Part shown: positions 1 through 8,222 of the stretch, piece after piece
Numbering within the stretch: the stretch's first letter is position 1
How the letters are laid out: the number at the start of each line of letters is the position of its first letter
Notes under the pieces: model-generated
Told to the model about the DNA's origin: nothing
Seen by the model: the letters and a program-made list of their open reading frames with translations, nothing else
Databases searched by the model: none
Translations under genes and position numbers: made by a program
Source: an uncultured Hyphomicrobiales bacterium
GTDB taxonomy: Bacteria; Pseudomonadota; Alphaproteobacteria; Rhizobiales; Beijerinckiaceae
Direction of reading: 5' to 3'
Length of the DNA: 36,306 nt
Assembly: GCA_903861645.1 (NCBI GenBank)
Contig: CAIOVE010000041.1
Coordinates: 1 to 36,306 of the forward strand

Positions 1-66
1 CCCGGTCTCGATCAGAAAAGGTTCGAGGAAAGCCCATTCCACATCCGACATCGATCCACGAATCAA
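1..66 (-). CDS. IS5-family transposase, N-terminal fragment
   Basis: Minus-strand reading frame that runs off the left edge. From the ATG at 51-49 it reads MSDVEWAFLEPFLIETG. This resembles the N-terminus of IS4/IS5-type transposases (DUF4096-like, typically 'lsdaeWaliePlLP'). A TTG at 66-64, just downstream of a GGAGG-type ribosome site, would add five residues and may be the true start. Only about 20 residues are visible, so nothing can be said about the DDE catalytic core or whether the copy is intact. An identical start is seen at the right edge. Confidence 0.7.
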   Translation of the reverse strand, partial: MIRGSMSDVEWAFLEPFLIETG

Positions 67-142
67 ATCCGCCTCCCTCCAAGAGGCAGCCTTGAATCAA
101 GCAGCGATTCCAGCGTCAATCACTTTGTCAACGGGACCTAAC
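1..142 (-). mobile_element. IS5-like insertion sequence, 5' end (partial, left edge)
   Basis: Positions 44-142 are a perfect reverse complement of 36208-36306, so both edges of the window hold the same end of one mobile element. Here the element points left, off the window. Its outer end reads GTCCCGTTGACAAAGTG on the minus strand and lies next to CTAA (139-142 region), which fits the YTAR target of many IS5 elements. The exact boundary could be anywhere from 138 to 142. The minus-strand TTGACA (126-131) could be a -35 for the element's own transposase. The other element end is not in the window, so terminal inverted repeats cannot be checked. Family assignment rests on the transposase N-terminus. 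Confidence 0.85.
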
Positions 143-143
143 A

Positions 144-2645
144 ATGAAGCCATTCGGGCTGGTTTCCATCCGCGCGCGCTTGCTGGCGTTGATCGGTTGC
201 ACCGTGTTGCTGGCCCAGGTGGTCGTCGCCGGGCTGTCGCTCTGGCAGGAAGCGACGCGCTACGCCTCGCAGAAATCCGAAACACTCATCGCCACGGCGC
301 GGGTTTTGGCCGCCGCGTCCGGCCCGGCGCTCGCCGAGCATGATCGATCGGGTGTTTACAACGCCATCCGCGCCGCCGGTCATATACCCGGCGTTGGCTA
401 TGTGGGCGTGCGCACGCCCGATGGGCGGCTTCTGGCCGATGTCGGCGCGACCGAGCAACTCGTCGGCGACCTCGCGATTGATCCGGGATCGCCGACATTG
501 CCGGTTGGCGCGCTGCTCGCGAGTCGAACGGTCGAGGTTCACGTGCCCGTGATTCAGAGCGGCTCCGAGGTGGGTGCGCTTGATCTCGTGGCCGACACGA
601 GCGATCTGCCCGAGCGGTTGCTGTCCTCCGTGGGCACGATCGCGATTGGCGGCGTGTCGGGGCTCGCGCTGGCGCTGCTGCTGGCGTTGCAGTTGCAGCG
701 CGGTATCACGGGCCCATTGCGACGCCTGACGTCGACCATGCGCCGCGTGAAGGAGAGCCACGATTACGCCGTGGCCATGCCGCCCGCCGGGGCCGACGAG
801 GTCGGCGTGCTCGTTGACGGTTTCAACACCATGATTTCGGATATTCGCGAGCGCGACCGGCGCCTCGTCGAGCATCTTGAACAACTGGAACATGAGGTCG
901 CCGACCGGACCAAGGATTTTCAGGCCGCGGCCGCGGAAGCCCAATCCGCCAATCAGGCGAAGTCCGATTTTCTCGCGACCATGAGTCACGAAATTCGCAC
1001 GCCGATGAACGGCATTCTCGTCATGGCCGAGTTGCTGGCGGGTTGTGAATTGCCGGCGCGCGCGCGCCGCCACGCCGACGTCATCGCCAAATCCGGGCAA
1101 AGTCTGTTGGCGATCATCAACGATATTCTCGATCTGTCGAAAATCGAGGCCGGGCGGCTTGAAGTCGAAACGCTCGACGTCGAGCCCGCCGAGGCGGGAG
1201 AGACCGTGCTGCGCCTGTTCGCCGAGCGCGCACGTTCGAGCGGACTCGATCTATGCGCCCGCGTGAGCCTGCCGCGAGGCGCGCTTGTCGTCGCCGATCC
1301 CGTGCGGCTAGGACAGGTGTTGAGCAACCTCGTCAACAACGCGCTCAAGTTCACTCAAAAGGGTGGCGTTACGCTGGAAATCGCGGCCGATCCCGACGAC
1401 GCCGCGCGCGCCCGTTTTTCAATCGTCGATTCGGGCATCGGCATTCCCGCCGACAAGCTCGAAACGATTTTCGATGCGTTCGCGCAGGCGGATCAGACCA
1501 CGACGCGTCGCTTTGGCGGCACGGGTCTGGGTCTGGCGATTGGCCGAAAGCTCGTGGCCGCGATGGGCGGTGAACTGCGCGTCGCGAGCGAGGCGGGCAG
1601 GGGCTCCACCTTCTATTTTTCGATTCCGCTGTCGGCGCGCTCGGCCGCTCGCATCCCCGCGCGTCTTTCGGGGCGGGCGCTGGTCTGCTTGCCCGGCGCC
1701 GGAACGGCTTCGAGCGCCGCGCTTTACCTTGGCGACATGGGTTATCTGGCCACGCCCGTCGACGAGTCCGACGTGTTGGCCGCGGCGGCGGGGGCGCATG
1801 CGCTCATGACGTCGCCGGAATTCATTCGCGCGCACGGGCGGCCACGCATGACGCCTGATGGCGTTGTGCTGGTTCTCGCCGACCCCGGCGAACCAGCCGA
1901 CGATCTCGTCGAGCGGGGACTGGCGGACATGGTCCTGCAATACCCGCTGTCGCGGGCCGAGGTCGACGAGGTGGGCGCGTGGCTTTTGGCTGGGCGTCCG
2001 CGCCGCGACGACGTCCGCGCCGCGCGTCTGGACGACATGCCCGATTTCTCCGGCGCGCGCGTTCTCGTCGCCGACGACAGCGACGTCAATCTCGAGGTCG
2101 CGCGCGCGGCGCTCGCGCGATTGGGCGTCGCGCCCGTGACCGTCGAGAACGGCCGCGAGGCGTTGGCGGCCATCGAGGCCGCCGAATTCGACATCGTGTT
2201 CATGGATGGCAGCATGCCGGAAATGGATGGTTTCGAGGCTGCCCGCGCGATCCGCGCGTTGGAACAGCGCACGGGACGTCGACGGACACCGGTCATCGCC
2301 CTGACCGCGCATGTGGTGGGCGCGGCGGCGGAGGAATGGCGTTCAGCCGACATGGATGGGGTTCTCCACAAGCCCTATACGCTGGCCAGCCTGTCCGAAT
2401 GTCTGGCGGCGCATGTTCAACGTTCCGGCGTCGGGTTCGTTCAGGAGGCGCCAGCGCAAACAGCGCCACAACTGCTGGATCCAGCGGCTCTGGACGGATT
2501 GCGTGAAATGTCGGCCGACGGCAGCCTCGTCGCCCGCGTCGCGCGTCTCTCTATTGCGCCAACGCGCCGGCGCGCATCGCGGATTTGCGCGACGCCATCG
2601 CCCACGCCGACGCCACCGGCGCCGCGGCTGCGGCGCACGCGTTGA
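144..2645 (+). CDS. Hybrid sensor histidine kinase (BarA-like layout), frameshifted at its C-terminus
   Basis: Inner-membrane two-component kinase, 833 residues as read. In order: TM1 (about 12-34); a periplasmic sensor of about 125 residues resembling CHASE8; TM2 (163-185); HAMP (186-240); a coiled linker; HisKA with SHEIRTPMNG and phospho-acceptor His282; an HATPase domain with N, G1 (DSGIGIP) and G2 (GTGLGLAI) boxes; a degenerate receiver-like segment; then a true receiver with VLVADDS and phospho-acceptor Asp688 (FMDGSMPEMDG). After about residue 803 the frame loses homology and ends in a Pro/Arg-rich tail. The expected HPt domain continues two bases out of frame (see 2552-2809), so the relay is probably broken unless this is a sequencing error. 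The ATG lies two bases after an IS end, so native promoter and leader are missing. Only a weak GGGAcc could act as ribosome site. The ligand is unknown. Confidence 0.85.
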   Translation: MKPFGLVSIRARLLALIGCTVLLAQVVVAGLSLWQEATRYASQKSETLIATARVLAAASGPALAEHDRSGVYNAIRAAGHIPGVGYVGVRTPDGRLLADVGATEQLVGDLAIDPGSPTLPVGALLASRTVEVHVPVIQSGSEVGALDLVADTSDLPERLLSSVGTIAIGGVSGLALALLLALQLQRGITGPLRRLTSTMRRVKESHDYAVAMPPAGADEVGVLVDGFNTMISDIRERDRRLVEHLEQLEHEVADRTKDFQAAAAEAQSANQAKSDFLATMSHEIRTPMNGILVMAELLAGCELPARARRHADVIAKSGQSLLAIINDILDLSKIEAGRLEVETLDVEPAEAGETVLRLFAERARSSGLDLCARVSLPRGALVVADPVRLGQVLSNLVNNALKFTQKGGVTLEIAADPDDAARARFSIVDSGIGIPADKLETIFDAFAQADQTTTRRFGGTGLGLAIGRKLVAAMGGELRVASEAGRGSTFYFSIPLSARSAARIPARLSGRALVCLPGAGTASSAALYLGDMGYLATPVDESDVLAAAAGAHALMTSPEFIRAHGRPRMTPDGVVLVLADPGEPADDLVERGLADMVLQYPLSRAEVDEVGAWLLAGRPRRDDVRAARLDDMPDFSGARVLVADDSDVNLEVARAALARLGVAPVTVENGREALAAIEAAEFDIVFMDGSMPEMDGFEAARAIRALEQRTGRRRTPVIALTAHVVGAAAEEWRSADMDGVLHKPYTLASLSECLAAHVQRSGVGFVQEAPAQTAPQLLDPAALDGLREMSADGSLVARVARLSIAPTRRRASRICATPSPTPTPPAPRLRRTR

Positions 2646-2809
2646 AGTCGATGAGCCTGAATATCGGCGCGCAGGCCGTCGCCGAGACGGCGGGCGACAT
2701 CGAGCGGAGCGCGCGCGAGACTGGCGCTCCGGGCGACGCCGCCGCGGTGGATCAACTCACCGCGCTCGCCGAGCGGACCTATGCGCTGCTGTTGCGGCGC
2801 GCGGCGTAG
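2552..2809 (+). pseudogene. HPt domain of the upstream hybrid kinase, out of frame
   Basis: In this frame the sequence reads YCANAPARIADLRDAI followed by HALKSMSLNIGA, the classic histidine phosphotransfer (HPt) motif around the phosphorylated His. It is what should follow the LDPAALDGLREM segment of the kinase. The switch point is a TCTCTCT run at 2546-2552. Removing one CT gives ...ARVARLYCANAPARI..., a continuous HPt. A TTG at 2585 could in theory start a 74-residue protein, but that would cut the first helix, and no good ribosome site precedes it. I read it as the severed end of the kinase, not an independent gene. It ends at TAG 2807-2809. Confidence 0.8.
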
Positions 2810-2836
2810 GATTTTCGCGCGGGGACGGCGGCGCCC

Positions 2837-2866
2837 TTGCGAATCTGAAATGTTCCTTTAATGTTC
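2837..2866 (+). promoter_or_regulatory. Putative LexA (SOS) box overlapping a promoter
   Basis: GTTCctttaatGTTC at 2852-2866 matches exactly the GTTC-N7-GTTC direct repeat bound by LexA in alphaproteobacteria, with the usual AT-rich centre. A possible promoter TTGCGA (2837-2842), 16-nt spacer, TAATGT (2859-2864) overlaps it, so LexA binding would block the -10. The start codon of the next gene is 31 nt further on. Chance is a real caveat: an 8-base match is expected about once per 36 kb on two strands. Intergenic position and promoter overlap raise the odds. Confidence 0.55.
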
Positions 2867-2897
2867 TCGTCAGTGAACATTGCCCGAGGACGCCGCC

Positions 2898-3116
2898 ATG
2901 CACATTTCGATCCTGCCCGCGCCGACGATTGCGCCCGGCGTCGCAACCTTGCCACCCGTGCATCCCTTCGCCGAGGCCAGCGCGCGCGTGGACGCCGCGC
3001 TTGACGAGTTGCGGATCGCCGAGGCGGCGCTGGAACGCCAGTTGAGCGATCTGCGTGGCTACATCACGCGCTCGGGCCTTCCCCCGGCGAGCGACGCTAG
3101 CCCCGCGGTTCAATAG
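2898..3116 (+). CDS. Small hypothetical protein upstream of radA, possibly SOS-regulated
   Basis: A 72-residue protein I do not recognise. The start ATG at 2898 has a good ribosome site, GAGGA, seven bases upstream. A TTG at 2880 is in frame but lacks such a site and overlaps the operator region. The N-terminus is hydrophobic and Pro-rich (ISILPAPTIAPGVATLPPV), with no clear signal peptidase site. Residues about 29-55 form a likely amphipathic or coiled helix rich in Ala, Leu and Glu, and the tail is Pro/Ser. It sits 7 bp ahead of radA in the same direction and directly behind the putative LexA box, so the two genes are probably co-transcribed. A damage-response role is inference from context only. 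Confidence 0.65.
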   Translation: MHISILPAPTIAPGVATLPPVHPFAEASARVDAALDELRIAEAALERQLSDLRGYITRSGLPPASDASPAVQ

Positions 3117-3123
3117 GTCCGTC

Positions 3124-4530
3124 ATGGCGCGCGCCCGCACCTCCTTCGTTTGCCAGAATTGCGGCGCCGTCGCGCAGCGATGGCAGGGCCGCTGCGAGTC
3201 CTGTTCCGAGTGGAACTCGATGATCGAGGAAGGCGGGTCCGCCGGCATTGGCGCGCAGGCCGCGCTGGGCGCGCGCAAGGGGCGTGTCTTCGCGCTGGAA
3301 GGGCTCGGCGTCGAGACGTCCTCGCCGTCGCGCATGGAGGTCGGAGTCGCCGAGCTGGACCGCGTGACGGGCGGCGGCTTCGTCGCGGGCTCCGTGTTGC
3401 TGATGGCGGGCGAACCGGGCATCGGCAAGTCGACCTTGCTGATCCAGACCTGCGCGCGGCTCGCCGAACAGAATCATCGCGTCGTCTATATTTCCGGCGA
3501 GGAGGCGGTGGCCCAGGTGCGGCTGCGCGCCCAGCGTCTCGGCCTGTCCAGCGCGCCGGTCGAACTGGCGGCGGAAACCAGCGTCGAGGACGTGATCGCC
3601 ACGCTGTCGCAGGGGCGGACGCCATCCCTTGTCATCATCGATTCCATCCAGACGATGTGGACCGAGAAAGTCGAATCCACGCCGGGCACGGTCACGCAGG
3701 TGCGCGCCAGCGCGCAGGCGCTGATCCGCTACGCCAAGACCACCGGCGCCACCGTCATTCTTGTCGGTCACGTCACCAAGGACGGGCAGGTCGCCGGGCC
3801 ACGCGTGGTCGAGCACATGGTCGACGCCGTTTTGTCCTTCGAGGGCGAGGGCGGCCATCATTTCCGGATTCTGCGCGCCTTGAAGAATCGTTTCGGGCCG
3901 ACCGACGAGATCGGCGTGTTCGAGATGACCGGTCTTGGTCTGAGCGAGGTCGCCAATCCCTCCGCCATGTTTCTGGCGGGGCGCGACGCCTCCGCGCCGG
4001 GCGCCGCTGTTTTCGCGGGCATGGAGGGCGCGCGTCCGGTGCTCGTCGAAGTGCAGGCGCTTGTCGCGCCGACCGCGCTTGGCACGCCGCGCCGCTCGGT
4101 CGTTGGCTGGGATCCCTCGCGACTGTCGATGGTGCTCGCCGTTCTCGAAGCCCATGGCGGGCTCAAGCTCGGCCAGTACGACGTCTATCTGAATATCGCC
4201 GGCGGTCTGCGCGTGACCGAGCCAGCGGCCGATCTCGCCGCCGCCGCCGCGCTGGTGTCCTCCCTGTCGGGCGCGTTGTTGCCGCGCACGGCTGTTTATT
4301 TCGGCGAGATTGGCCTGTCCGGCTCCGTTCGGCCCGTCGCGCACGCGAACGCGCGCATGAAGGAAGCCGCCAAGCTCGGGTTTACGTCCGCCGTCGCGCC
4401 GCTCGCCAAGCGCGGCGACGGCGAGACCGCGCCGCTGTCCGTGGCGGGTTGCGAGCATATTTCCAGGCTGATCGCCGATATCGCGGCGTTGGGCGCGCAA
4501 ACCCGGCGCGTCGCCGAGGTCAGGCGCTGA
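3124..4530 (+). CDS. radA: DNA repair protein RadA
   Basis: RecA-like ATPase/helicase that helps branch migration and processing of recombination intermediates. The 468 residues match the family length. An N-terminal C4 zinc finger (Cys10, Cys13, Cys24, Cys27) is followed by Walker A GEPGIGKST (96-104, Lys102), a Walker B around VIIDSIQT, the RadA-specific KNRFG motif (254-258) and a C-terminal Lon-protease-like domain that forms the hexamer scaffold. I start at ATG 3124 because the zinc finger begins at residue 10. An in-frame start at 3055 would overlap the upstream gene. It lies 7 bp after the small gene and may share its LexA-boxed promoter. Its stop TGA directly abuts the convergent gmk stop at 4531. 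Confidence 0.95.
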   Translation: MARARTSFVCQNCGAVAQRWQGRCESCSEWNSMIEEGGSAGIGAQAALGARKGRVFALEGLGVETSSPSRMEVGVAELDRVTGGGFVAGSVLLMAGEPGIGKSTLLIQTCARLAEQNHRVVYISGEEAVAQVRLRAQRLGLSSAPVELAAETSVEDVIATLSQGRTPSLVIIDSIQTMWTEKVESTPGTVTQVRASAQALIRYAKTTGATVILVGHVTKDGQVAGPRVVEHMVDAVLSFEGEGGHHFRILRALKNRFGPTDEIGVFEMTGLGLSEVANPSAMFLAGRDASAPGAAVFAGMEGARPVLVEVQALVAPTALGTPRRSVVGWDPSRLSMVLAVLEAHGGLKLGQYDVYLNIAGGLRVTEPAADLAAAAALVSSLSGALLPRTAVYFGEIGLSGSVRPVAHANARMKEAAKLGFTSAVAPLAKRGDGETAPLSVAGCEHISRLIADIAALGAQTRRVAEVRR

Positions 4531-5202
4531 TCACTCGTCGAGCAGGCCCTTGACGAACTCGGTGATCGCCTTCTGCGCGCGGCCCTTGCGCAGCCGTTCA
4601 GCGTGCAGAATGGCGAGAACGTGCTGGTAGCTGCGTTGCAGGTCGTCGTTGACGATGACGTAATCGTAGGTGGTCCAGCGCTGTATTTCGTTGCGCGCGT
4701 TCTCCAGCCGCTTGTCGATGACATCGGCGGGATCCTCCGCCCGGCGCTCGAGACGCGCGCGCAATTCGCGCATGGACGGGGGCAGGATGAAGATCGTCAC
4801 GACATCGTCCGGCGCCTTCTGCCGCACCTGCAGCGTGCCCTGATAGTCGATGTCGAACAGCATGTCGCGACCTTGCGCGAGCACGCGTTCGGCGAGGGAT
4901 CGGGGCGTGCCGTAGAAATTGTCGTGGACCCGCGCGTATTCGAGAAACTCGCCGGCGACGCGCATGCGCTCGAAATCGGGCTGCGAAATGAAGTGATAAT
5001 GGATGCCGTCGACCTCGGAGGAGCGTCGGGGGCGGGTGGTCGCCGAGACCGACAGGGTCAGGTCGATTGATTTGTCCTGCAACAGCATGCGCGTCAGCGT
5101 TGTCTTGCCCGCGCCCGACGGCGAGGACAGGATCAGCATCAGGCCGCGTCGCCCGGTTTCGATGGCGGTGGGGTGTTGCGGCGTGGAGTCGGGAGTGCTC
5201 AT
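4531..5202 (-). CDS. gmk: Guanylate kinase
   Basis: Cytosolic enzyme that phosphorylates GMP to GDP with ATP, needed for nucleotide supply and (p)ppGpp precursors. It has 223 residues. The P-loop SPSGAGKTT (about 28-35) is followed by the GMP-binding stretch (TTRPRRSSEVDGIHYHF) and the lid region. The start is ATG 5202, with a short extra N-terminus before the core; a longer frame to 5295 lies inside yicC. ATG 5202 overlaps the yicC stop in an ATGA arrangement, which implies translational coupling. It is the last gene of the minus-strand block fabF-mltG-yicC-gmk, a typical Rhizobiales order. The 3' end abuts radA with no gap. Confidence 0.96.
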   Translation of the reverse strand: MSTPDSTPQHPTAIETGRRGLMLILSSPSGAGKTTLTRMLLQDKSIDLTLSVSATTRPRRSSEVDGIHYHFISQPDFERMRVAGEFLEYARVHDNFYGTPRSLAERVLAQGRDMLFDIDYQGTLQVRQKAPDDVVTIFILPPSMRELRARLERRAEDPADVIDKRLENARNEIQRWTTYDYVIVNDDLQRSYQHVLAILHAERLRKGRAQKAITEFVKGLLDE

Positions 5203-6086
5203 TCGATGTTCTGCGCCTGCTCGCGGAATTGTTCGATTTCGACGCGCAATTCCATGCCGATGTTGGAGAGCGCGGGGTCGTTTGATTTGGCGCACAGCGT
5301 GTTCGCCTCGCGGCCGAACTCCTGCGCGAGAAAGTCGAGTTTGCGGCCGATGGGCTCGGCGGACGCGAGCAACGCTCGCGCGGCGGCGACATGGGCGTGC
5401 AACCGGTCGAGTTCCTCGCGGATGTCGGCCTTTGCCGCGAGCATCAGCGCCTCCTGATGCAGGCGGGCGGGATCGAGCCCCGCGCCATCGCTCGTCAACG
5501 CGGCGATCGCACCGGCCAGGCGCGCCTTGACCGCCTCGGGGCGCCGTCCGGGGTTGTCATCGGCCGCCTGCGTCAGGGCGGCGATCCGCTCGACGCGCGC
5601 GGCCATGACCGTCGCCAGCGCCGCGCCCTCGCTGGCGCGCATGGAAACGAGTTCGTCCAGCGCCCGATCGAGATCGACGAGCGCCGCGCTTGCCGCGGCG
5701 GCAACGCCCGCCTCGTCCTCGGGCGCCTCGATGATTTCGACCATGCCGCGCAAGGTGAGCAAGCCGTCGAGCGAGGCGGGTCGGATGCTGTCGGGCGTTG
5801 GCAGGCGCGCGACCGCAGCGATCAAGGCTTGCAGGGCGGGCTCGTTGACGCGGATATCGGCGGGCGCGCTTTCGCGCTGGACGGTCAGGCCGATCTGGCA
5901 GGCGCCGCGCGACAGCTTGCGGGCGACGCGGGCGCGCGCCTCGATCTCGATGGAGTCGAACGGCGGCGGTATGCGCAGCCGCGCGTCCAGCCCCTTCGAA
6001 TTGACGGATTTGATCTCCCAGACCCATCGCCAGGGGCCGCTTTGCCCTGCCGCGCGGGAGAAGCCGGTCATGCTCTTGATGGTCAT
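5199..6086 (-). CDS. yicC: YicC/YloC-family endoribonuclease
   Basis: A 295-residue protein of the YicC family, which includes RNases involved in small-RNA and mRNA turnover. It carries the hallmark N-terminus IKSMTGFSRA, the family core (VKARL, DPARLHQEALMLAAKADI) and the C-terminal DUF1732 region ending in LDFLAQEFGREANTLCAKS. Start chosen at ATG 6086 (MTIKSMTGF), where family homology begins; a TTG at 6101 is an alternative. Both have only weak ribosome sites. It overlaps gmk by 4 bp and follows mltG by about 90 bp. The molecular target in this organism is unknown. Confidence 0.93.
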   Translation of the reverse strand: MTIKSMTGFSRAAGQSGPWRWVWEIKSVNSKGLDARLRIPPPFDSIEIEARARVARKLSRGACQIGLTVQRESAPADIRVNEPALQALIAAVARLPTPDSIRPASLDGLLTLRGMVEIIEAPEDEAGVAAAASAALVDLDRALDELVSMRASEGAALATVMAARVERIAALTQAADDNPGRRPEAVKARLAGAIAALTSDGAGLDPARLHQEALMLAAKADIREELDRLHAHVAAARALLASAEPIGRKLDFLAQEFGREANTLCAKSNDPALSNIGMELRVEIEQFREQAQNIE

Positions 6087-6177
6087 GGCGACTGGTTTCA
6101 ATCTTTTCGAGAATCGCTGAACACGAGCCGCAACCTAGGGGCGACGCGCCCGTCGCTCAAGCGCGGTCCCGCCGGTC

Positions 6178-8097
6178 CTACTGCGCGACCGGTGTTTTCT
6201 TGCCGGGCTTGGCGGCCGGCTTGCGCAGCGCGGCGGCGGGGTCGAGGCTGAGCGAGGGCACGGTCTTGGCGGAATTGAGATCCCAGCTCTTGTCCTTCAA
6301 CGGATCGAGCGCGGTGCCCTCGGACGCGTCGAAAACCTTGATCACGCGCGGGCCGCCGGCGGCGTCCGGCGGGGTCGCGCGGTCGATGTCTTGCGCCGCC
6401 GCGCCCGTGGCGGCGAGCGTGTCGTCGCCAGCGTTGACGCCGTAACGGGCGGCGCGGGCTTTTTGATCGGCGCGCCGTTGGGGCGAAACGGGGTAGGCGT
6501 TGGGGTCCGTGACGTCGGAATCGGGGCCCGTGTCGGGCCCATCGAGCGCGGCGTCGGCCATGCCAAGCTGCGCGGCGATGGTCTGGTCGATCTGCCCGCT
6601 CAACGCGAACGCGCCAAGGTATTTTTGCGGCGCGGCGGCGCTTGCGGCCGGTTGTGGCGGCGGCGCGGCGGGCGCCGTTGAGCGGGGAGGCGAGGAGGCG
6701 GGCGTCGGCGTGGAAATGACTTTTTCGATGGCCTCGGCCGGCGCGACCACGGCGCCGGAAGGCTGCGCGAAGGCAAGCGCGTCGGAGGATTCGCGTCCGA
6801 AGGCGCGCGGCAGGGCGCCGAACACGGGCACCGCCGGACCGTCGTTTTGGCCACGCTGGTCGCGCAACAGCGGCGCCGCCGGCGCCGTCGCGGGCGGGGG
6901 AGCGTGGTCGATGTCGGGGGAGGGCGCCTGTCCGCTGGCGGGCGCGCCCGTCGCGGCGGCCGCGGCCTTGTCCTTTTCGATCTGGCGCCAGCGCAGCACG
7001 TTCTTGTTGTGCTGGTCGATCGTCTCGGCGAAAACATGGCCGCCGGTTCCATCGGCGACGAAGTAAAGATCCTTTGTCCGCGACGGATTGGCGACGGCCT
7101 CCATAGCGGCGCGACCGGGATTGGCGATCGGGCCGGGCGGCAATCCCTCGATGGCGTAGGTGTTGTAGGGCGTGGGCTTGTCGACTTCGGAGCGCAGAAT
7201 GCCGCGTCCAAGCGTGCCCTTGCCGCCGACGAGGCCGTAAACGATTGTCGGATCGGATTGCAGTTTCATGCGCTTTTGCAAGCGGTTGATGAACACGCCC
7301 GCGACCCGCGGCCGCTCGTCCGCCTTGCCCGTCTCCTTTTCGACGATCGAGGCGAGGATCAGCAGTTCAAAGGCGGAACGAAGCGGCAGGTCGGGCGATC
7401 GACGCGCCCAGATCTGATCCAGCGCCTTTTTCTGATCGTCCTGCATGAGGCGAATGAGATTGGCGCGCGCCATGCCGCGCGAGACGCGATAGGTCTCCGG
7501 CAGCAGCGAGCCTTCCTTGGGAATGTCGCGGATGTCGCCGGTCAGGAATTCGTTGTCCTTCAGGCGCTCGATGATCTGTTCGGAGGTGAGCCCCTCGGGA
7601 ATGGTGATCGGATGGGTGATCTCGCGGCCAGACACCAGCGTATCGATGACATCGCGCAGGCTTGATCGGGCCTTGAACAGAAACTCGCCGGCGCGCAGGC
7701 GCTTGCGGTCGCCGGAAACGATGAGGGCGCCATTCAGAAGCAGGGCGTTGTCGATGACGCCCTCGTTCTCGAGTTGGGCGATGATTTCCGGCACGTCCGT
7801 GCGCGGCGCGATCACGACGACCTTGTCGTTTTCAAGTGGACCGGGCACGCGCATTTCATGCTGCGCGTAGCCGCCAAGACCCACGAGTACGAGTGAAAGC
7901 ACCAGCAGGAACGAGAAAAAACCGCTCAACGCCGACAGGGTTGGACGGCGCTTGCTGGGTGGCGGCGAGGGCGGCGGGGGCGCGGCCTCCGGTTGCAGGG
8001 ATTCCTTGGGCGTCTGCAAGGCGACGCGGCGGCTGAAGAGGCCGCCTCGCGCTGGTTCGGCCGGGGGGGCCGGGATTTCCGTTGTCTCGCCGCTCAT
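6178..8097 (-). CDS. mltG: Endolytic murein transglycosylase MltG with long C-terminal extension
   Basis: Inner-membrane enzyme that cleaves nascent glycan strands and helps set strand length. Layout of 639 residues: a cytoplasmic Pro-rich N-terminus; one TM helix (56-77); a LysM-like subdomain; then the YceG catalytic domain to about 372, with the conserved ASIVEKET motif (catalytic Glu probably 253), the VAGVFINRL motif and YNTYAIEGLPPGPI. Residues 373-639 are a low-complexity Ala/Pro/Asp-rich periplasmic tail of about 265 residues not found in short versions such as the roughly 340-residue E. coli enzyme. Tails of this kind occur in Rhizobiales, but this one is long. It lies downstream of fabF with two hairpins in the 125-bp gap. 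Its ribosome site is weak (GGACGG just before ATG). Confidence 0.94.
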   Translation of the reverse strand: MSGETTEIPAPPAEPARGGLFSRRVALQTPKESLQPEAAPPPPSPPPSKRRPTLSALSGFFSFLLVLSLVLVGLGGYAQHEMRVPGPLENDKVVVIAPRTDVPEIIAQLENEGVIDNALLLNGALIVSGDRKRLRAGEFLFKARSSLRDVIDTLVSGREITHPITIPEGLTSEQIIERLKDNEFLTGDIRDIPKEGSLLPETYRVSRGMARANLIRLMQDDQKKALDQIWARRSPDLPLRSAFELLILASIVEKETGKADERPRVAGVFINRLQKRMKLQSDPTIVYGLVGGKGTLGRGILRSEVDKPTPYNTYAIEGLPPGPIANPGRAAMEAVANPSRTKDLYFVADGTGGHVFAETIDQHNKNVLRWRQIEKDKAAAAATGAPASGQAPSPDIDHAPPPATAPAAPLLRDQRGQNDGPAVPVFGALPRAFGRESSDALAFAQPSGAVVAPAEAIEKVISTPTPASSPPRSTAPAAPPPQPAASAAAPQKYLGAFALSGQIDQTIAAQLGMADAALDGPDTGPDSDVTDPNAYPVSPQRRADQKARAARYGVNAGDDTLAATGAAAQDIDRATPPDAAGGPRVIKVFDASEGTALDPLKDKSWDLNSAKTVPSLSLDPAAALRKPAAKPGKKTPVAQ

Positions 8098-8159
8098 CCG
8101 TCCGCCGCTTGCCGGCCCGCGTCACGCGGGCGTGGCCTCTACCCTAGTCCGCAATGTGG

Positions 8160-8213
8160 CGAAAAATGGAACCCGTCCATTTTTCGATTGGTCGGCGCGG
8201 TTTGTCCGACCAA
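8160..8213 (-). terminator. Two tandem hairpins between fabF and mltG
   Basis: On the minus strand, just after the fabF stop, come two perfect inverted repeats. The first is TTGGTCGG/CCGACCAA with a 10-nt loop (8188-8213). The second is CGAAAAATGGA/TCCATTTTTCG with a 5-nt loop (8160-8186), whose 3' arm is T-rich. They could form a partial terminator or an RNA-processing block that lowers mltG-yicC-gmk expression relative to fabF. The second is symmetric enough to work on either strand. Function is inferred. Confidence 0.5.
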
Positions 8214-8222
8214 CCCACTTGA

